DNA of 64,000 nt from Cenococcum geophilum 1.58 (taxonomy: Eukaryota; Ascomycota; Dothideomycetes; Gloniales; Gloniaceae). The stretch covers positions 558,001 to 622,000 of the forward strand of contig KV748247.1 in NCBI GenBank assembly GCA_001692895.1, read 5' to 3'. Position 1 is the first letter of the stretch. Every line of letters begins with the position of its first letter. Below are positions 10,949-22,177 of the stretch, one piece after another. The position numbers and the translations under genes are program-made. The notes beneath the pieces were generated by a model that was given only the letters and a program-made list of their open reading frames with translations, did not search any database and was not told the DNA's origin.

Positions 10949-12293
10949 ATTAGGTCCCTATTACTAGATTAATTAGTCCTTTCTATTAGTAAACTGCTAC
11001 TTAATCTTAGATTAGTAAATAGTAATAAGAAATTAATCCTTATTTAAATCTAACTCTCTTTACTGCGTAACTTATACCCCTAAGTCTATATTAATATAGT
11101 AAGCCTAATAGACTCCGGTAGTATTATAATGGCATTTACTAACGCAGAGTCTATTATAAGAAAGTATAATATTATAACTAAGAAGCTGCTAGCACCTAGG
11201 CTACTATACCTCGTAAATAGTATCCCGACTTCGCTTATTACGGACTACTTTACCGCCTAAATATTAATTGGCCTCTATACTAAAGCTATACTCTTTTTTA
11301 GTACTAAACTCTCGCCTACTACCCTAATTATTTTAGGTATACCTTAGCTTTAAAAGTATAAGCCTCGCCCTAGCTTTAGAAAGCTTAAGATCCGCTTTAA
11401 CTTAGACTACTACTCCAGGTACTACCTTCTGTAGGGGATAACCGATAGTAATAGGGACGCCCTATATAAATACTCGGCACTACTAAGCCTAGTACCTAGG
11501 ACTATATATAAAGCCCTAATAGTAGAAGACGTTCCTAATAAAGGGGAGCCTATATAGCTATAAAGTAAGGAGATAGTAGAAGACTGGACTACCCTAGTTT
11601 AAGACTAAAATAATAGGCTAGCTAGCCTCGCCGAGACTAAGAAAGAAGGTCCGCTTTACGCCGCTACTACTAAGGGTCTAACGCTAATTTAGACACCCTT
11701 TAAACCCTAGCCGCCTAGCCTAATACTTAGAACTAAGCTATATACCATACATACACACTATAGCTCGCGTTATAGTAAGGACTGGCTATAGAACTACTAG
11801 GACTTAAAGAAGAGAAACCGAGCCACTATAACGCCTAACCTTATACCCACTCCCCGCACGCCTTATATAAGGCCACCGCCTAGAAACCGCTCCTAAGAGC
11901 CGACTAAGATAAGCTAGCCTTACTGCGACGTTAGGAGAAGACCAAATACGCCCTAATCTAGACAATATTATAAACGTACGCGCCGTAAACTTCGCCTAGT
12001 TTTATAAATAAAAAAGCGTAAAGGTAATGAGAATTTATATAGCGGAGCTAGTAAAACTAATAAAATAAGAAGAGTACTAGTAGCTGCTTAAGGAACTGCC
12101 TATAGGCTTAATGAAGGTACCGAACCTATTAGAAGAATCCTTCCGCTGGCTAGTAGAAGGTAACTATATAATAGAGGAAGCCCGTAAGGCGCTGCCCCCC
12201 TATTTCTATAATATCCTTAAAACAAATTTAAAAACTAAACCCAAGCTTCTATACCAGAAGATAATTGATACTAATATTAGGAAATTCCTAAAA
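10949..12293 (+). pseudogene. Gypsy-A2 pol, protease to start of reverse transcriptase (first half)
   Basis: Near-duplicate of Gypsy-A1 from about 5993 to 7315: protease segment (VDSGSIIMAF-like near 11115), the linker, and the EVPNLLEESFRWLVEGNYII stretch near 12115 that precedes the reverse transcriptase. A short open run starts at 12111 only because local stops are absent; it is not an independent gene. The copy is cut at CCTAAAA (12287-12293), where Gypsy-B1 inserted, and resumes at 58875 with the duplicated TAAAA followed by GGGAAACTAGG. No gag or 5' LTR of this copy is in the window. Confidence 0.9.
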
Positions 12294-12584
12294 TGTTATA
12301 AACGCTTTAAGTATAATATTACAACTACTTGGGGAAGAGTCGGAAAAAGCTAGTTAGTTAATTTAAGCACGGTCTAGAATAGAGCCGATAGAGCTATATA
12401 ACGAGGAATAGTAGCTAAGGTTATATAATATGATCTATATAATCTATATAATCTATATAATTTGCAATAAAGTAGATAGAGTATACGTATATTACGTATA
12501 AAAAGGATTTTATAGAAGTACGGTTATGTATTTAAGGACCCTTAGTTCCTACCTAGGTGGTTCCTTCTTTATAGTAATTCTTAG
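12294..12584 (+). repeat. 5' LTR of Gypsy-B1, first part
   Basis: Matches 58481 onward (TGTTATAAACGCTTTAAG, then AGTCTAGAATAGAGCC and CTACCTAGGTGGTTCCTTC). It contains three TATATAATC-type units near 12430-12460 against two in the right LTR. Copia-1 is inserted after CTTAG (12580-12584). Confidence 0.92.
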
Positions 12585-12852
12585 TGTATAATTACAGTAC
12601 CTGCTATACTAACTGCGTGCCTACGCGTTTGGTACACCAGGTACGCGTTTACGCGTTTAGTGTACTAACTACTCGCTTACGCGTTTAGTGCACTTATAAA
12701 GCACTAACTAATTAGGGGGGAGGCGTATTAGTATATAGACCACGTAGTCTGCTTTATATAATCAACAGTCACCATCTAAATAAGTATACGATACTACGAG
12801 TATTTCGTGCCCGTGGATACGACTCACTCGTGCTATTAAGTTAGTACGAATA
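12585..12852 (+). repeat. 5' LTR of Copia-1
   Basis: 268 bp, TGTATAATTACAG to GTACGAATA (original CA end). It contains three repeats of ACGCGTTTGGTRCAC-type sequence near 12630-12700 and the segment GGGGGGAGGCG. It is the same length as 18778-19045, with scattered transitions. Confidence 0.95.
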
Positions 12853-13302
12853 CTAATTAGTAAGCGCGTATAGATTAGCAATTACTCGACACCTCCCCCC
12901 GAGCGATATATACGACAGCGACTACCTGTTTAATCCTAGTACGACCTGCTGGAAGGTTAGAAGGTAAAGGATTACGGACTATTACTAACTCTGTATACTT
13001 GTTTAAGTCTTAATACGGTTTACTAGAAGTTTATAGACGCGAATACAGACCTTTATAGAACCCCCTACCCTCCTACAAGCCACTACGGACCTACTAATTA
13101 CCTTTATGGATCGTTATAAGACCTTACGGAGACATTTTTACCCTTCTATAAACCGTTACGGACCCGTCAATTAATCTTACGGACCGTTATAAGACCTCCT
13201 CCACCTGCTATAAACTACTACCACCCGCTATAAGCCACTACCACCCGCTATAAGCCCCTCTTAACCCGTTACAGCTTATACAGACATACTATACTATATA
13301 GT
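12853..13302 (+). other. Copia-1 untranslated leader
   Basis: 450 bp between the 5' LTR and the polyprotein start, without a gene. It holds several TACGGA motifs and a short tandem repeat of CCACCCGCTATAAGCCACTA-type units at about 13205-13255. The first bases after the LTR (CTAATTAGTAAGCGCG) are conserved in Copia-2 and should include the primer binding site; I cannot assign the tRNA. Confidence 0.7.
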
Positions 13303-16300
13303 ATGGCAGATATTAGCAAGCAAATTAATAAAGGCTAAGAGAAGTGGAGTTAGGGAGTCAACCTTATGTCTATAAACGACGTTAATAACTATATTAAGTT
13401 TAAAGTCCTTAAATATAGACATTATAAGCTTATAAATGACGACCTATAGGAGTAATATAAGGAAGACTTTGCAGACTTTACGGAAGCTACTTTTAAGGCT
13501 TACAGTATTATACCCGTCCGTAACCTACGAAACCTTTTACATCACTAAGGTGTATGGGTTAAAAAAGACAAACGAGTTACTATTATATAGTCCCTATATA
13601 ATACACTATATAAGGAAGACTAAATAGAATAGACTAAAGAGGAAATCCTAGACTAGGCTAAGGCTACTAATAAACTCTTTGCTTCTTTTAAACTTAATAG
13701 GATTGCTGGCCTTATACCTAATATACTTAACTAAATTCGCCCTATAAACCTAAGCAGTTTTAGAATTAATCTTACTGGCCAAAGTATACCTAGTACTTAA
13801 GTTACGGACCGTAATACCCCCGTAACCCAAATTACAGACTATAATACCCCTATAAACTAAAATACGGACCAAATTACCCCTATTATTTAAGTTACAGATT
13901 TATAAACTATAGATTCGCAAACTATATACCTATAAGCCATATATCCGCAAGCTATAGATCCGTAAGTTATAGATCCGCAACTTACCTAAGTAAAGACCTA
14001 CGGTAAGGAGCTAGCTAACCTAGCTAAGCTCTATACCGACGAATCTAAATATAGTAGTAAAAACGATAACTTTAACTTTAAACTAACTATCTTTATGGAC
14101 CTCTATTAAAAGGCTAATATTTTTAAACAGGAGTTTAGCCAAGCCTACTCTACCATGCTGCGCGGCCTAGCACTTAACTACTACTATACTAACCTTAAGA
14201 GCAACCCCCTTGGTATTTCCTTTAATAAGCTATATAAAGCTACCCGTAACTACTTTAAAGAACCGGAATATAAGCGTAATATCCTTACCTAATAGAATGC
14301 GACTAAGCTACGGACCGTAATTAATAAGAACACCGAAAAATCGACTATAGAGTGTCTGTAAATACTTATTAAGGACCTCTAGCACCTATAGCACGGCCTT
14401 AACGCTAAGCTTTAAATAAACGACTTCCTGCATAACAAACTTATCACGGCTTGCCAGAAAGTAGAGCCCTATAAGTACGCCTACTATAAACCTATAGATA
14501 CCTTAGCTGGCCTTATTAATAATCTACGCTCCTCTATTATAATGTATAAAGTCTTAAACCTACTAGGCAGCACTTAAGCCTTTATTGCGGATATTTAATA
14601 TCTGTAAATAGACTTAGACGTCTACTTTATAGACCGCCGCTACCGCTAGTAGTACCTATACCGACTAAGTCCCACCCGTAAACCCCGTAGCAACTCCCGT
14701 ATAAAAATATACCCCTATAGACGAACCAGCCAGAAGTGCTTCGTGTGCGGTAAGGAAGGATATTAGTCTATAAGGTATACCTAGGAAGAACGTAATAAGT
14801 CTAGGAAGAGACTTAATAGCCGTATTAACCAGTTTATTTTGGAATATAAAGGAGAGGAAGTAGAAGAGCCCCCTAATAAGTTAATAGAAGCCCTTATAAT
14901 TGACTTTAACTTAGACGCTTAGGAATAAGAGACCTTAGAGACGTTCTTAACTACTTTTAGACCTTTTACGGACAGCTAAGCCTTTAATATTACGACCGTA
15001 TTAGCTAACCGCTCCTTTATACACTTAATTGCACCTAAAAACTAGCCTATAAGCATACCTGCTGGACCCGTTATAGATATTACGGACTACGAACAGGACC
15101 TATTTGCATATATTACTATAGAACGCTATACCCCTAAGGAATTCTACAGCGTTATAATTAATATAGGTGCCTCTAAGAAGTCTACCGTAGGCTATAGACA
15201 ATACCTCGTATATAAGACCACCATAGATAATAATACGGACATCGATATTACGTAAACTGGGGCCGTAAACGTCTAATTTAGTATTGGCTTAACTACATTA
15301 ATCGGATTAGTCGCAGTTAAGACCCTAATTGGCTTAGTTGACTTCTACGTAGTAAAAGTAGATACCCCTTTCCTACTCTGCCTTGCGGATATAAATAGGT
15401 TATAGGTGTACTACAATAACGTTACGGACACCCTAATTAGCCCCGTAACTGCCCTAGGAAGCAAGTATATCACCCTACTAATTATACGACGATTTAGACA
15501 CCTATTCCTTATATAGGGAGAGACTTTACGGACCTATATTTAGGAATCTTTTAACTATAACCCGTACTACCTTACTAGTACGGAAATCTACCGCCTGTAC
15601 TGCTGTCTTGGCTACCTATTAGCCGAAAAGCTATATAAAGTCCTTAAATGCTCTGGATATGACGACGTCAATAGGAAGGCAGTTAACCACCTGATTAAAT
15701 ACTGCTCCTTCTACCAGAAATACGGACGTTCCCTAGGCCGATTTAAGTTCACCCTTCGCGAAGATCTTAATTTTAACTACTTAGTGTATATAGATATTAT
15801 ATATATTAACGGCAGCCTAGTATTATATATAATTAACGAGGTAACCCACTACTAAGCTGCCTATTAGTTGCAAAATATATCCGTAAAGCATACTTAGGAT
15901 ATTTTACGGACCTGCTAGATTAACACGTATGTTAGACCTCCTAAGTATATTACCTATAACGCCGGTAGGAACTTTATTAGTAAGGAATTTTAGCAGTATG
16001 CTACGGCTATAGCTATCTCTATAAAAGCCGTTCTAGTTAAGGCGTATTAGTCCGTTAGGCTTATTAAGTAAGCTTACCTAGCCTTATAGAGAGCTTACTA
16101 GATTATTACGGACGAATATAAGGATATCTAAAAGGAACTGGCTCTATAGATGGCTGTAAAAGCCGTTAATAATACTGCTGGCCCGGACGGACTAGTACCT
16201 ACCCTCTTAGTCTATGGAGCCTACCTAAGAATAAGTAACCTATATTCTCCTGCCCTGTCTATTACGGAATAAGCAGCCGTAATACAGAAGGTAATGGCTA

Positions 16301-18354
16301 AGATAGTTAAACTACAGGCCAAATAAACTGTTAATAATGCCCTATACTACCGTAACGAACCTAACACGACCTTAGTACACGACCTCCCGCTTAACTCTAA
16401 AGTCCTTATATGGCGTAAAAGCGGCAAGTAGACCGGACCCTACCGTTTACTAGCCGTAGAAAATGAGACGTGCTATGTATAACTCCCTAGCGGGCTAACT
16501 AAGTTTAAAAGCACGTCCATAAAACCCTACTTTCGGCCTAAAGATACCTATGACGTTAAACTAGACGAACTGGAAGCACCTATAGAACTAGATGAACTGG
16601 AAGCACCCGCCAAACTAGATAAACTAGAAGCACCCCTACCTACCTTAAAAGTCCCCTAGAAACTTACTAAACCCGTTAAACCTATAAAGCGTAGTTAAGA
16701 ACGCCCCTAAAAGCACCCTATAACTAAGAACCCTGTAATAAAGAATTACCTAACCTTTGCAGAAATATCCGTAAGGTAATCTCTGCCTACGGATATATTA
16801 GTTCTAGTATAGAAAACCCCGTTTATGGACTTATGACGTAAAGAGATTAACGGACTACTTAAAAAGGGTGTCTTTGCGGTTATAACGGAGAGAGATATTC
16901 CGCAAGGCGTCCGTATATTTAACTTATACTTTATTAACGAAATTAAGCACCCTAGTACTAATAAAGCTTTTAAAAAATTAAGGCTTATTATATAAGCCTA
17001 TAACGACTAAGGAAAGGACTTAGTCCTTACGCAATCGCCTATAATTTAACGAGTTAGTTAACGGATTATACTTACGCTTACGCCTGGACTATAGTAAACT
17101 AAGCCCGTAGCCCTCTACTTATGGGATATCTCGCAAGCCTATGTGCAGTCTAACACCTACCTAAGTAGAGACATCTTTATACGACCACCCTATAAGCTTA
17201 ACCTATAACTAGGAATAATTTTACGGGTTATAAAACCTCTTTACAGAGTACTAGAAGCTAGAAACTATTGGTTTAAGACATACTACCAGCACTACGTTAG
17301 TAAACTTAAAATGGAACAGTCGACCTACGACCCCTACCTCCTATACAGCCCATTAAACGGCCTTGGTATTATTGGACTCTAAATAGATGATACCCTATTC
17401 CTAGCAGACTAGACCTTTACGGACGCTAAAGAAACTAAACTATAAAAGGCTAAGTTCTTAGCAAAGCTATAAAAGTAGTTAACTAAGTAAAATTTGATTA
17501 AGTTTAACGGAGGCCTAATTACCTAAAAGGGTAACCTAATTAAGCTAACTTAGGAACGCTAAGCTTAAAACCTAAAGCTTGTTATAGTAAAGCCTACGGA
17601 CCTTACTAGTTCCCGCGGAGAGACCCGTAAGACCGTAAATATAAAGGACTAATACGCTATATAGCGTGCAAGAGGCGCCTATATTGCCATAGTCTGTTAA
17701 CCCAAATCGGCCTATAACTTATCCTTTGCGGCCTAGGCAATAGACCTATAAGAGGAAAATATCAAACAGCTTAATAAGCGCATTTAGTAGCAAATTAACA
17801 ATATAGTAAGGGGACTTACTTTTGTACCACTAGACCTAAATTCCCTTAGCTTACTGGCATTTACGGACGCCTCCTTTACTAATAATAAGGACCTATTATT
17901 ACAAATTGGCTTTATACTTATACTTACGGACCGTAATTAGAACGCAAATATCCTGCACTAGTCCTTAATTAAATATAAATAAGTAACCCGCAGTATACTG
18001 GCTTCTAAACTATACGCACTAGCTTATAGCTTTAATATAGCAGCCGCAATTAAATTAATAATCCAGAAGATCCTATAACTGGAGCAGTTACCCTTAGTTT
18101 TATGTACTGATTTAAAGTCCCTCTACAACTGCCTAGTTAAGCTAGGTACGATATAAGAGAAAAGGCTTATAGTCGACCTTATATGCTTACGTTAGGTATA
18201 TAAACGACGTAAGATTACGGAGGTTAAATAGATTAGCAGCGGAGATAACCTAGTGGACGCCATGACTAAGGTAAAGCCGTGTTAAGCCCTTAAAACCCTA
18301 ATTAACACGAATAGGCTTAACCTAAAAGTTATAGAATGGGTAGAACGGGACTAA
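13303..18354 (+). pseudogene. Copia-1 polyprotein (gag-protease-integrase-RT-RNase H), RIP-damaged
   Basis: A single frame from the ATG at 13303 to TAA at 18352 (about 1683 codons) reads as a Copia polyprotein with no frameshift. In order: gag starting MADISKQINKG; a Thr/Gln/Asp-rich repeated stretch (about 13800-13980); a zinc knuckle CFVCGKEGY near 14735; protease VIINIGASKKST near 15150; integrase (about 15600-16550) with a repeated LDELEAP motif at 16560-16630; reverse transcriptase with WDISQAYVQSN near 17125 and the catalytic IDDTLFLAD near 17380; and RNase H with LCTDLKSLYN near 18100. TAA and TAG fall at Gln/Trp positions throughout, so it is non-functional, although the catalytic Asp pair is kept. 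The ATG was chosen because Copia-2 starts at the same place (ATA there). Confidence 0.93.
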
Positions 18355-18777
18355 CAACGCAGCTACGGTACGTCTACGGCCCATTAGAAGGCCGTACGGC
18401 TCGTTATATAGTATAGGTGGAAAACGGTAGAAAGCTACGGTGGAACTTGGTGGACTCACGTGACCTACTAAGCTCTGTAGGTAGTCAAAATTAACTAATT
18501 ACGATTTTCCATCCCCGGGATAGAAAATCGCCATTGGCTCGCTTAGCACTAGCGCGTTGGCGGCCCTTAAGATCTGACTTACGGCCCGTCAAAAGGCCGT
18601 ACGATCCATTTTACGGGCCGTAAGCAGGACTTACGGCCAGCTCAAAGCACCGTCTAGAAGGCAGCCTAGAAGGCACCTTAGGAGGGATTTCCTATGTATT
18701 TCTTTTGTGTTTTACGGTTCTATTAGAGCAATTACGGAGGCTGCACATAGGTGGTTTCATTTTTCAAGTACCGCTAG
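18355..18777 (+). other. Copia-1 3' untranslated region with ACGGCC...GGCCGT repeats
   Basis: No gene. It contains hairpin-forming units of the type ACGGCCCGTNAAAAGGCCGT near 18375-18400 and 18570-18650. Between them is a segment of roughly 180 bp, including the palindrome at 18503-18529, that has no counterpart in Copia-2. The last 100 bp before the LTR is again shared with Copia-2. No polypurine tract touches the LTR; the nearest purine-rich stretch is around 18682-18690. Confidence 0.7.
18503..18529. repeat. Palindromic motif, copy 2 (3' region of Copia-1)
   Basis: Arms GATTTTCCATCCC and GGGATAGAAAATC around a single C, with one mismatch in 13 pairs. Followed by GCCATTGGCT as in the other copies (GCTATTAGCT). 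Absent from the equivalent place in Copia-2. Confidence 0.85.
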
Positions 18778-19045
18778 TATATAATTACAGCACCTGCTAT
18801 ACTAACCGCGTGCCTACACGTTCGGTACACCAGGTACGCGTTTATACGTTTAGTATACTAACCACTTACTTACGCGTCTGGTGCACTTATAAAGTACTAA
18901 CTAATTAGGGGGGAGGCGCATTAGTATATAGACCACGTAGTCTGCTTTATATAATTGACAGTCACCATCTAAACAAGTATACGATACTACGAGTATTTCG
19001 TACCCGTGGATACGACTTACTCGTGCTATTAAGTTAGTACGAACA
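18778..19045 (+). repeat. 3' LTR of Copia-1
   Basis: 268 bp, starting TATATAATTACAG (original TG) and ending GTACGAACA, followed by the duplicated CTTAG. An open run at 18705-18908 straddles its start and is not a gene. Confidence 0.95.
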
Positions 19046-19050
19046 CTTAG

Positions 19051-19183
19051 AATATAATTAGAGTTAATCTATTAGGCAACTACTCTGCTAGTTATTATTA
19101 CGTTATTAACTTTAATTTGTATTACCTATATACTTAGCCTATTAATAAGCCTACCGTAGTACCTGCTATAAGGTTCCGTTATA
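19051..19183 (+). repeat. 5' LTR of Gypsy-B1, second part
   Basis: Continues the LTR after Copia-1: AATATAATTAGAGTTAATC through CTGCTATAAGGTTCCGTTATA. It matches 58748-58874. The left LTR is about 30 bp longer than the right one overall. Confidence 0.9.
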
Positions 19184-19249
19184 TAATTACTACCTAGTTA
19201 CGGTATTAAATATAGAAAGTTAAATAATATACCACTAAAAGCAGCCACT

Positions 19250-19992
19250 ATAACGCTATTAACGGCAGCAACTACCTTAAGGTTAGGAGGCAACACTAGT
19301 ATAGTAGATACTAACTTATAGCAACCTATAACGGTTAAACAGTTATAAGAGATAATTAACTAATTAATAACAAATAATACGGCGCTAGAAGAAAGGGTTA
19401 ATAGGATAAAAGCGGTAAAGATTAAGTTACTATTAATTAAAAGGTACTTAGGGGAAAGATTAAAGCTTAAAGGATTTCTTATATAAATGCACTTTAAAGT
19501 TATATAGGAAGGGGTAAAGCTACTAATACCTATAGATTAAATAGTATATGCAGGACTATTCCTATTAGGAAGAGCACTTAAGTAGTTTAAGCCTTACCTT
19601 ACGGAAATATAGGTAAATGGAATAACGACCACTAATTAAGAGGTGCGGTTTATATTCTTAAGCTAGGAAGGGTTTACGGAGCAACTTATATAAATATTTG
19701 GAGACCTAGAGGCAGTAACTATAGCGGAAAAAAAACTTTAAAATATTATATAAAGAACCTTAGCAATTAAATACATAATATAGTTCTAAACGTTAGCTAT
19801 ATAAGTTAAGTAGAATAATAAGTCACTTATAGTATAGTATAAGCAGGGACTTAAGGCTAAAGTTTAGGACGCGATTATCCTAATAAAAAATGCGGACACC
19901 CTATAGGAACTAATAGATTAAGCGATTAAGATTAATAATTGGATCTACTAAAGGGAATAGGCTAAGAGAGGCTAAGATAGAGTTTTATAGTT
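19250..19992 (+). pseudogene. Gypsy-B1 gag, N-terminal part
   Basis: The frame starting at a likely former ATG (ATA at 19250) reads TLLTAATTLRLGGNTSIV, then ITVKQLQEIINQLITNNTAL once Gln is put back for stops (a coiled-coil-like stretch), FKPYLTEI, GFTEQLIQIFGDLEA and a polar C-terminal part ending RVLQ. This is the organisation of a Ty3/Gypsy capsid domain. It is cut by the half-LINE, which duplicated GTTTTATAGTT (19982-19992), and continues in frame at 22178. All stops are TAA or TAG. Confidence 0.82.
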
Positions 19993-22166
19993 TTATTATT
20001 TTTATTTTATATCTGATTATATTATACTATATATAATACTGCGCATGCAGCCTTTAGGCTATAGCGCTATAGTTCTATATATATAAATCCTTTCTAGGCA
20101 GCTTAATATATACTAGTAGCTATATCTTAGTAGTTTATAAACCCCTAAGGGTTTATAGCTCCTTAATAAAATACTAAGGTACTATAACTACTAGGGAATA
20201 AGAAAATAGTAGAAAAAACTATAGGAAATCCTAATACCTGTCCTTGTCCTTTGCAATTTATTTCTATCCTTTTACTCTCTAATATCTTTTTGCTAAGAGT
20301 TTAGTAGGAGTTACCTCCTTCTAAAATCCTATTTATTTTGTTTTATTCTTCCATAGGGCCTTCTAAGCTAGTATTACCTACTAGCTTAGCTGCTTTTAGA
20401 ACCTTGCAGTCTTTACTATTTACAAAGTAGTTTTCTTTATAGTTAATATAAAGAGGGGTAGTATGCTTGTAAGGCTTGCCTATTATTATATAGGTAGAAC
20501 AGGAGTAGTCTTTAGATAAATATACAGCCGCACAAAATCTATAGGCTCTAGTAGAGTATCTATCTCCTATATAGCCAAATTTTTGGTAGCTCGTGCACTG
20601 CGTAGTAGGAGAGACTTCGAGGTATTTTACTACCTTAGTAGCTGTACCTGCAATTAATATCTCTTTTTAATTAAGGATTTCTTGTCTTTTTTCTTCGTTC
20701 TCTATAGTAAAAACTATAGAGCCAAATCTAGTCTGTAGATTGTGTCTTTTTTCGCTAGATAAGATCTATCTAAGTAGTCCTTATATCCTTATAGGATTAA
20801 AGGTCTTAATTTCTTCTTTTAGAAGCTTAGAGCCTCCTTCTTCTAGAAAAGATAGGGTAGGAACCCTATACGCTATAATTTGAACCCATAGTTCTAATTT
20901 TTGTTCTCTTTAGAAGGTAAAGCAGTTATACTAGATCTCCTTATATTTAACTAGGAAATCTACATTATACTCTTCTATAGTCGTAAGGAGAATATTTTGT
21001 TTTTTTTTAGTTCTAGCTATAGACGCTAGTACTGGCTTTTTTACTTACAGTTTTAATATGAATAGTTAATTGACTTTGTTTCGTATAGAGAATGTATCTA
21101 GAAATTGGTCCTTTTCGTCTATAATTAGGACTAGTTTCCTTTCTTATAGCTACTTTTTCTTACTTTTAGTAGAGGTAGAGGTAGAGCTAGGCGTGCTACT
21201 AGTTACCCTACTAGAAGAAGGAGGGGTAGATGATAATAAGGAAGGTAGGGAGGATAAAGAAGGGAGGTCTTTCTTTAGCCTTTCTGCGTAAGTTTCTTTA
21301 ATAGGAGCCACCTCCTTACGGAGAGCTCTTACTTCTTCTACTAGTCCTTTTAGGATATTGTTTGTCTTCTCTTTTTCTTTTTTTTCTTCTTCTTCTTCTT
21401 CTTCTTATATAAAGGGATTTTTTCCTAATAGGATACTTTGTGTATAGTACACTAGCTATTCGACTTGTTCTTTTATTTCTTCTTTTTCTTCTTCTTCTTC
21501 TTCTTCTAGCCCTTTATAGGCCTTAGTTAGGCTTTCTAAAGCGAAGCTTAGATATTGTCCTGGAGAAAAGGAATAGGAGAGTATATTATCTATACTATCC
21601 ATAGTAGTTATTAGTTTTATTATCTTTTTGTAGGTTTTTGGTTTTCTTTTTTAGGAGAAGACTAAGGATATCTTCTTTTTTCTCCTGCCTTAATTAGGCT
21701 AGGAGAAGGAGAAGGGGGAGAATAAGTAGATGTAGATCCCTCATCACTTATTTCTATAGGAGGGTTTTTTTTAGACCTATTAAGCCTTGGCATTTTATAT
21801 CTTATATAAAAGTTCCTAGTTTTTACTATCCTTATACCCTTTCTCCTTACTAATCCTACTAGAAAATTTCTAGGGAAATTAGGCTAAAAGGTAGTAGAAA
21901 ATCTAGCCTCTATATTTTGTGGTTTTAGTATTTAGTTTTAGTATTTCTATCCGTACCTCGCTTATAAGCTAGAACCACCCCTAAGAAGAATTTTCTGTTG
22001 GGGGAAAGGGGGTAAAACGACAAATAAATCCACCTCTAACTCGCTAGGCAGTAGGAATTAAGTCTTAAATATTCGAAAATCGATTGTTTTTGATGGTAAG
22101 ATGGGTATGCATAAGTTTTGAAGTATAGCGCTACCTTTTGGTAAGGTTGCATGTGCGGTAAAGGTC
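19993..22166 (-). mobile_element. Half-LINE: ORF1-only non-LTR element
   Basis: 2174 bp flanked by an 11-bp direct duplication GTTTTATAGTT (19982-19992 and 22167-22177), with the gag frame of Gypsy-B1 continuous across it. On the minus strand it has a 5' untranslated region (about 560 bp), a single ORF1-type gene (20301-21602), a 3' region of about 300 bp with an ATAAACCC/GGGTTTAT hairpin near 20138, and an A-rich 3' end beside the duplication. That polarity and duplication length fit target-primed reverse transcription. No endonuclease or reverse transcriptase is present, so it must have been mobilised in trans, or it lost ORF2 before insertion. It is not the same family as LINE-1. Confidence 0.72.
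20301..21602 (-). pseudogene. LINE ORF1-type nucleic-acid-binding protein with CCHC knuckles
   Basis: The frame from ATG (complement of 21600-21602) to TAA at 20301 is 433 codons. It reads MDSIDNILSYSFSPGQYLSF, then two acidic Glu-rich runs (coiled-coil-like, GAA repeats near 21390 and 21490), ETYAERLKKDL, a Ser-rich linker, a central domain, and then TTQCTSYQKFGYIGDRY followed by two more Cys/His clusters. Restoring Cys for Tyr gives CTSCQKFGHIGDRC and two further knuckles, the pattern of fungal Tad1-type ORF1 proteins. About a dozen TAG/TAA occur at Gln or Trp sites. An upstream in-frame-looking ATG at 21793 leads into a different frame and was not chosen. ORF1 proteins bind the element RNA; here it is broken. 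Confidence 0.78.
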
Positions 22167-22177
22167 GTTTTATAGTT

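Larger units (their letters stand above)
12585..19045 (+). mobile_element. Copia-1, full-length Ty1/Copia retrotransposon
   Basis: 6461 bp with 268-bp LTRs at both ends, flanked by the 5-bp duplication CTTAG (12580-12584 and 19046-19050). It is inserted in the left LTR of Gypsy-B1. The order integrase then reverse transcriptase in one polyprotein identifies Copia rather than Gypsy. It has a second copy on the minus strand at 45519-51794. The 3' untranslated region holds a palindrome shared with two Gypsy families that Copia-2 lacks. Confidence 0.95.

Noticed and set aside
12111..12353. 80-codon open frame on the plus strand
   Set aside because: Its first 60 codons are Gypsy-A2 pol and its last 20 run into the LTR of Gypsy-B1; it is a chimera created by the insertion.
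13800..13985. Regular spacing of TTACGGACC-like units resembling a CRISPR or satellite array
   Set aside because: Lies in the Copia-1 gag frame as a Thr/Asp/Gln-rich protein repeat with irregular spacing; no spacer-repeat alternation.
21070..21291. 73-codon plus-strand frame with acidic stretch
   Set aside because: Antisense shadow of the Ser-rich linker and Glu runs of the half-LINE ORF1.
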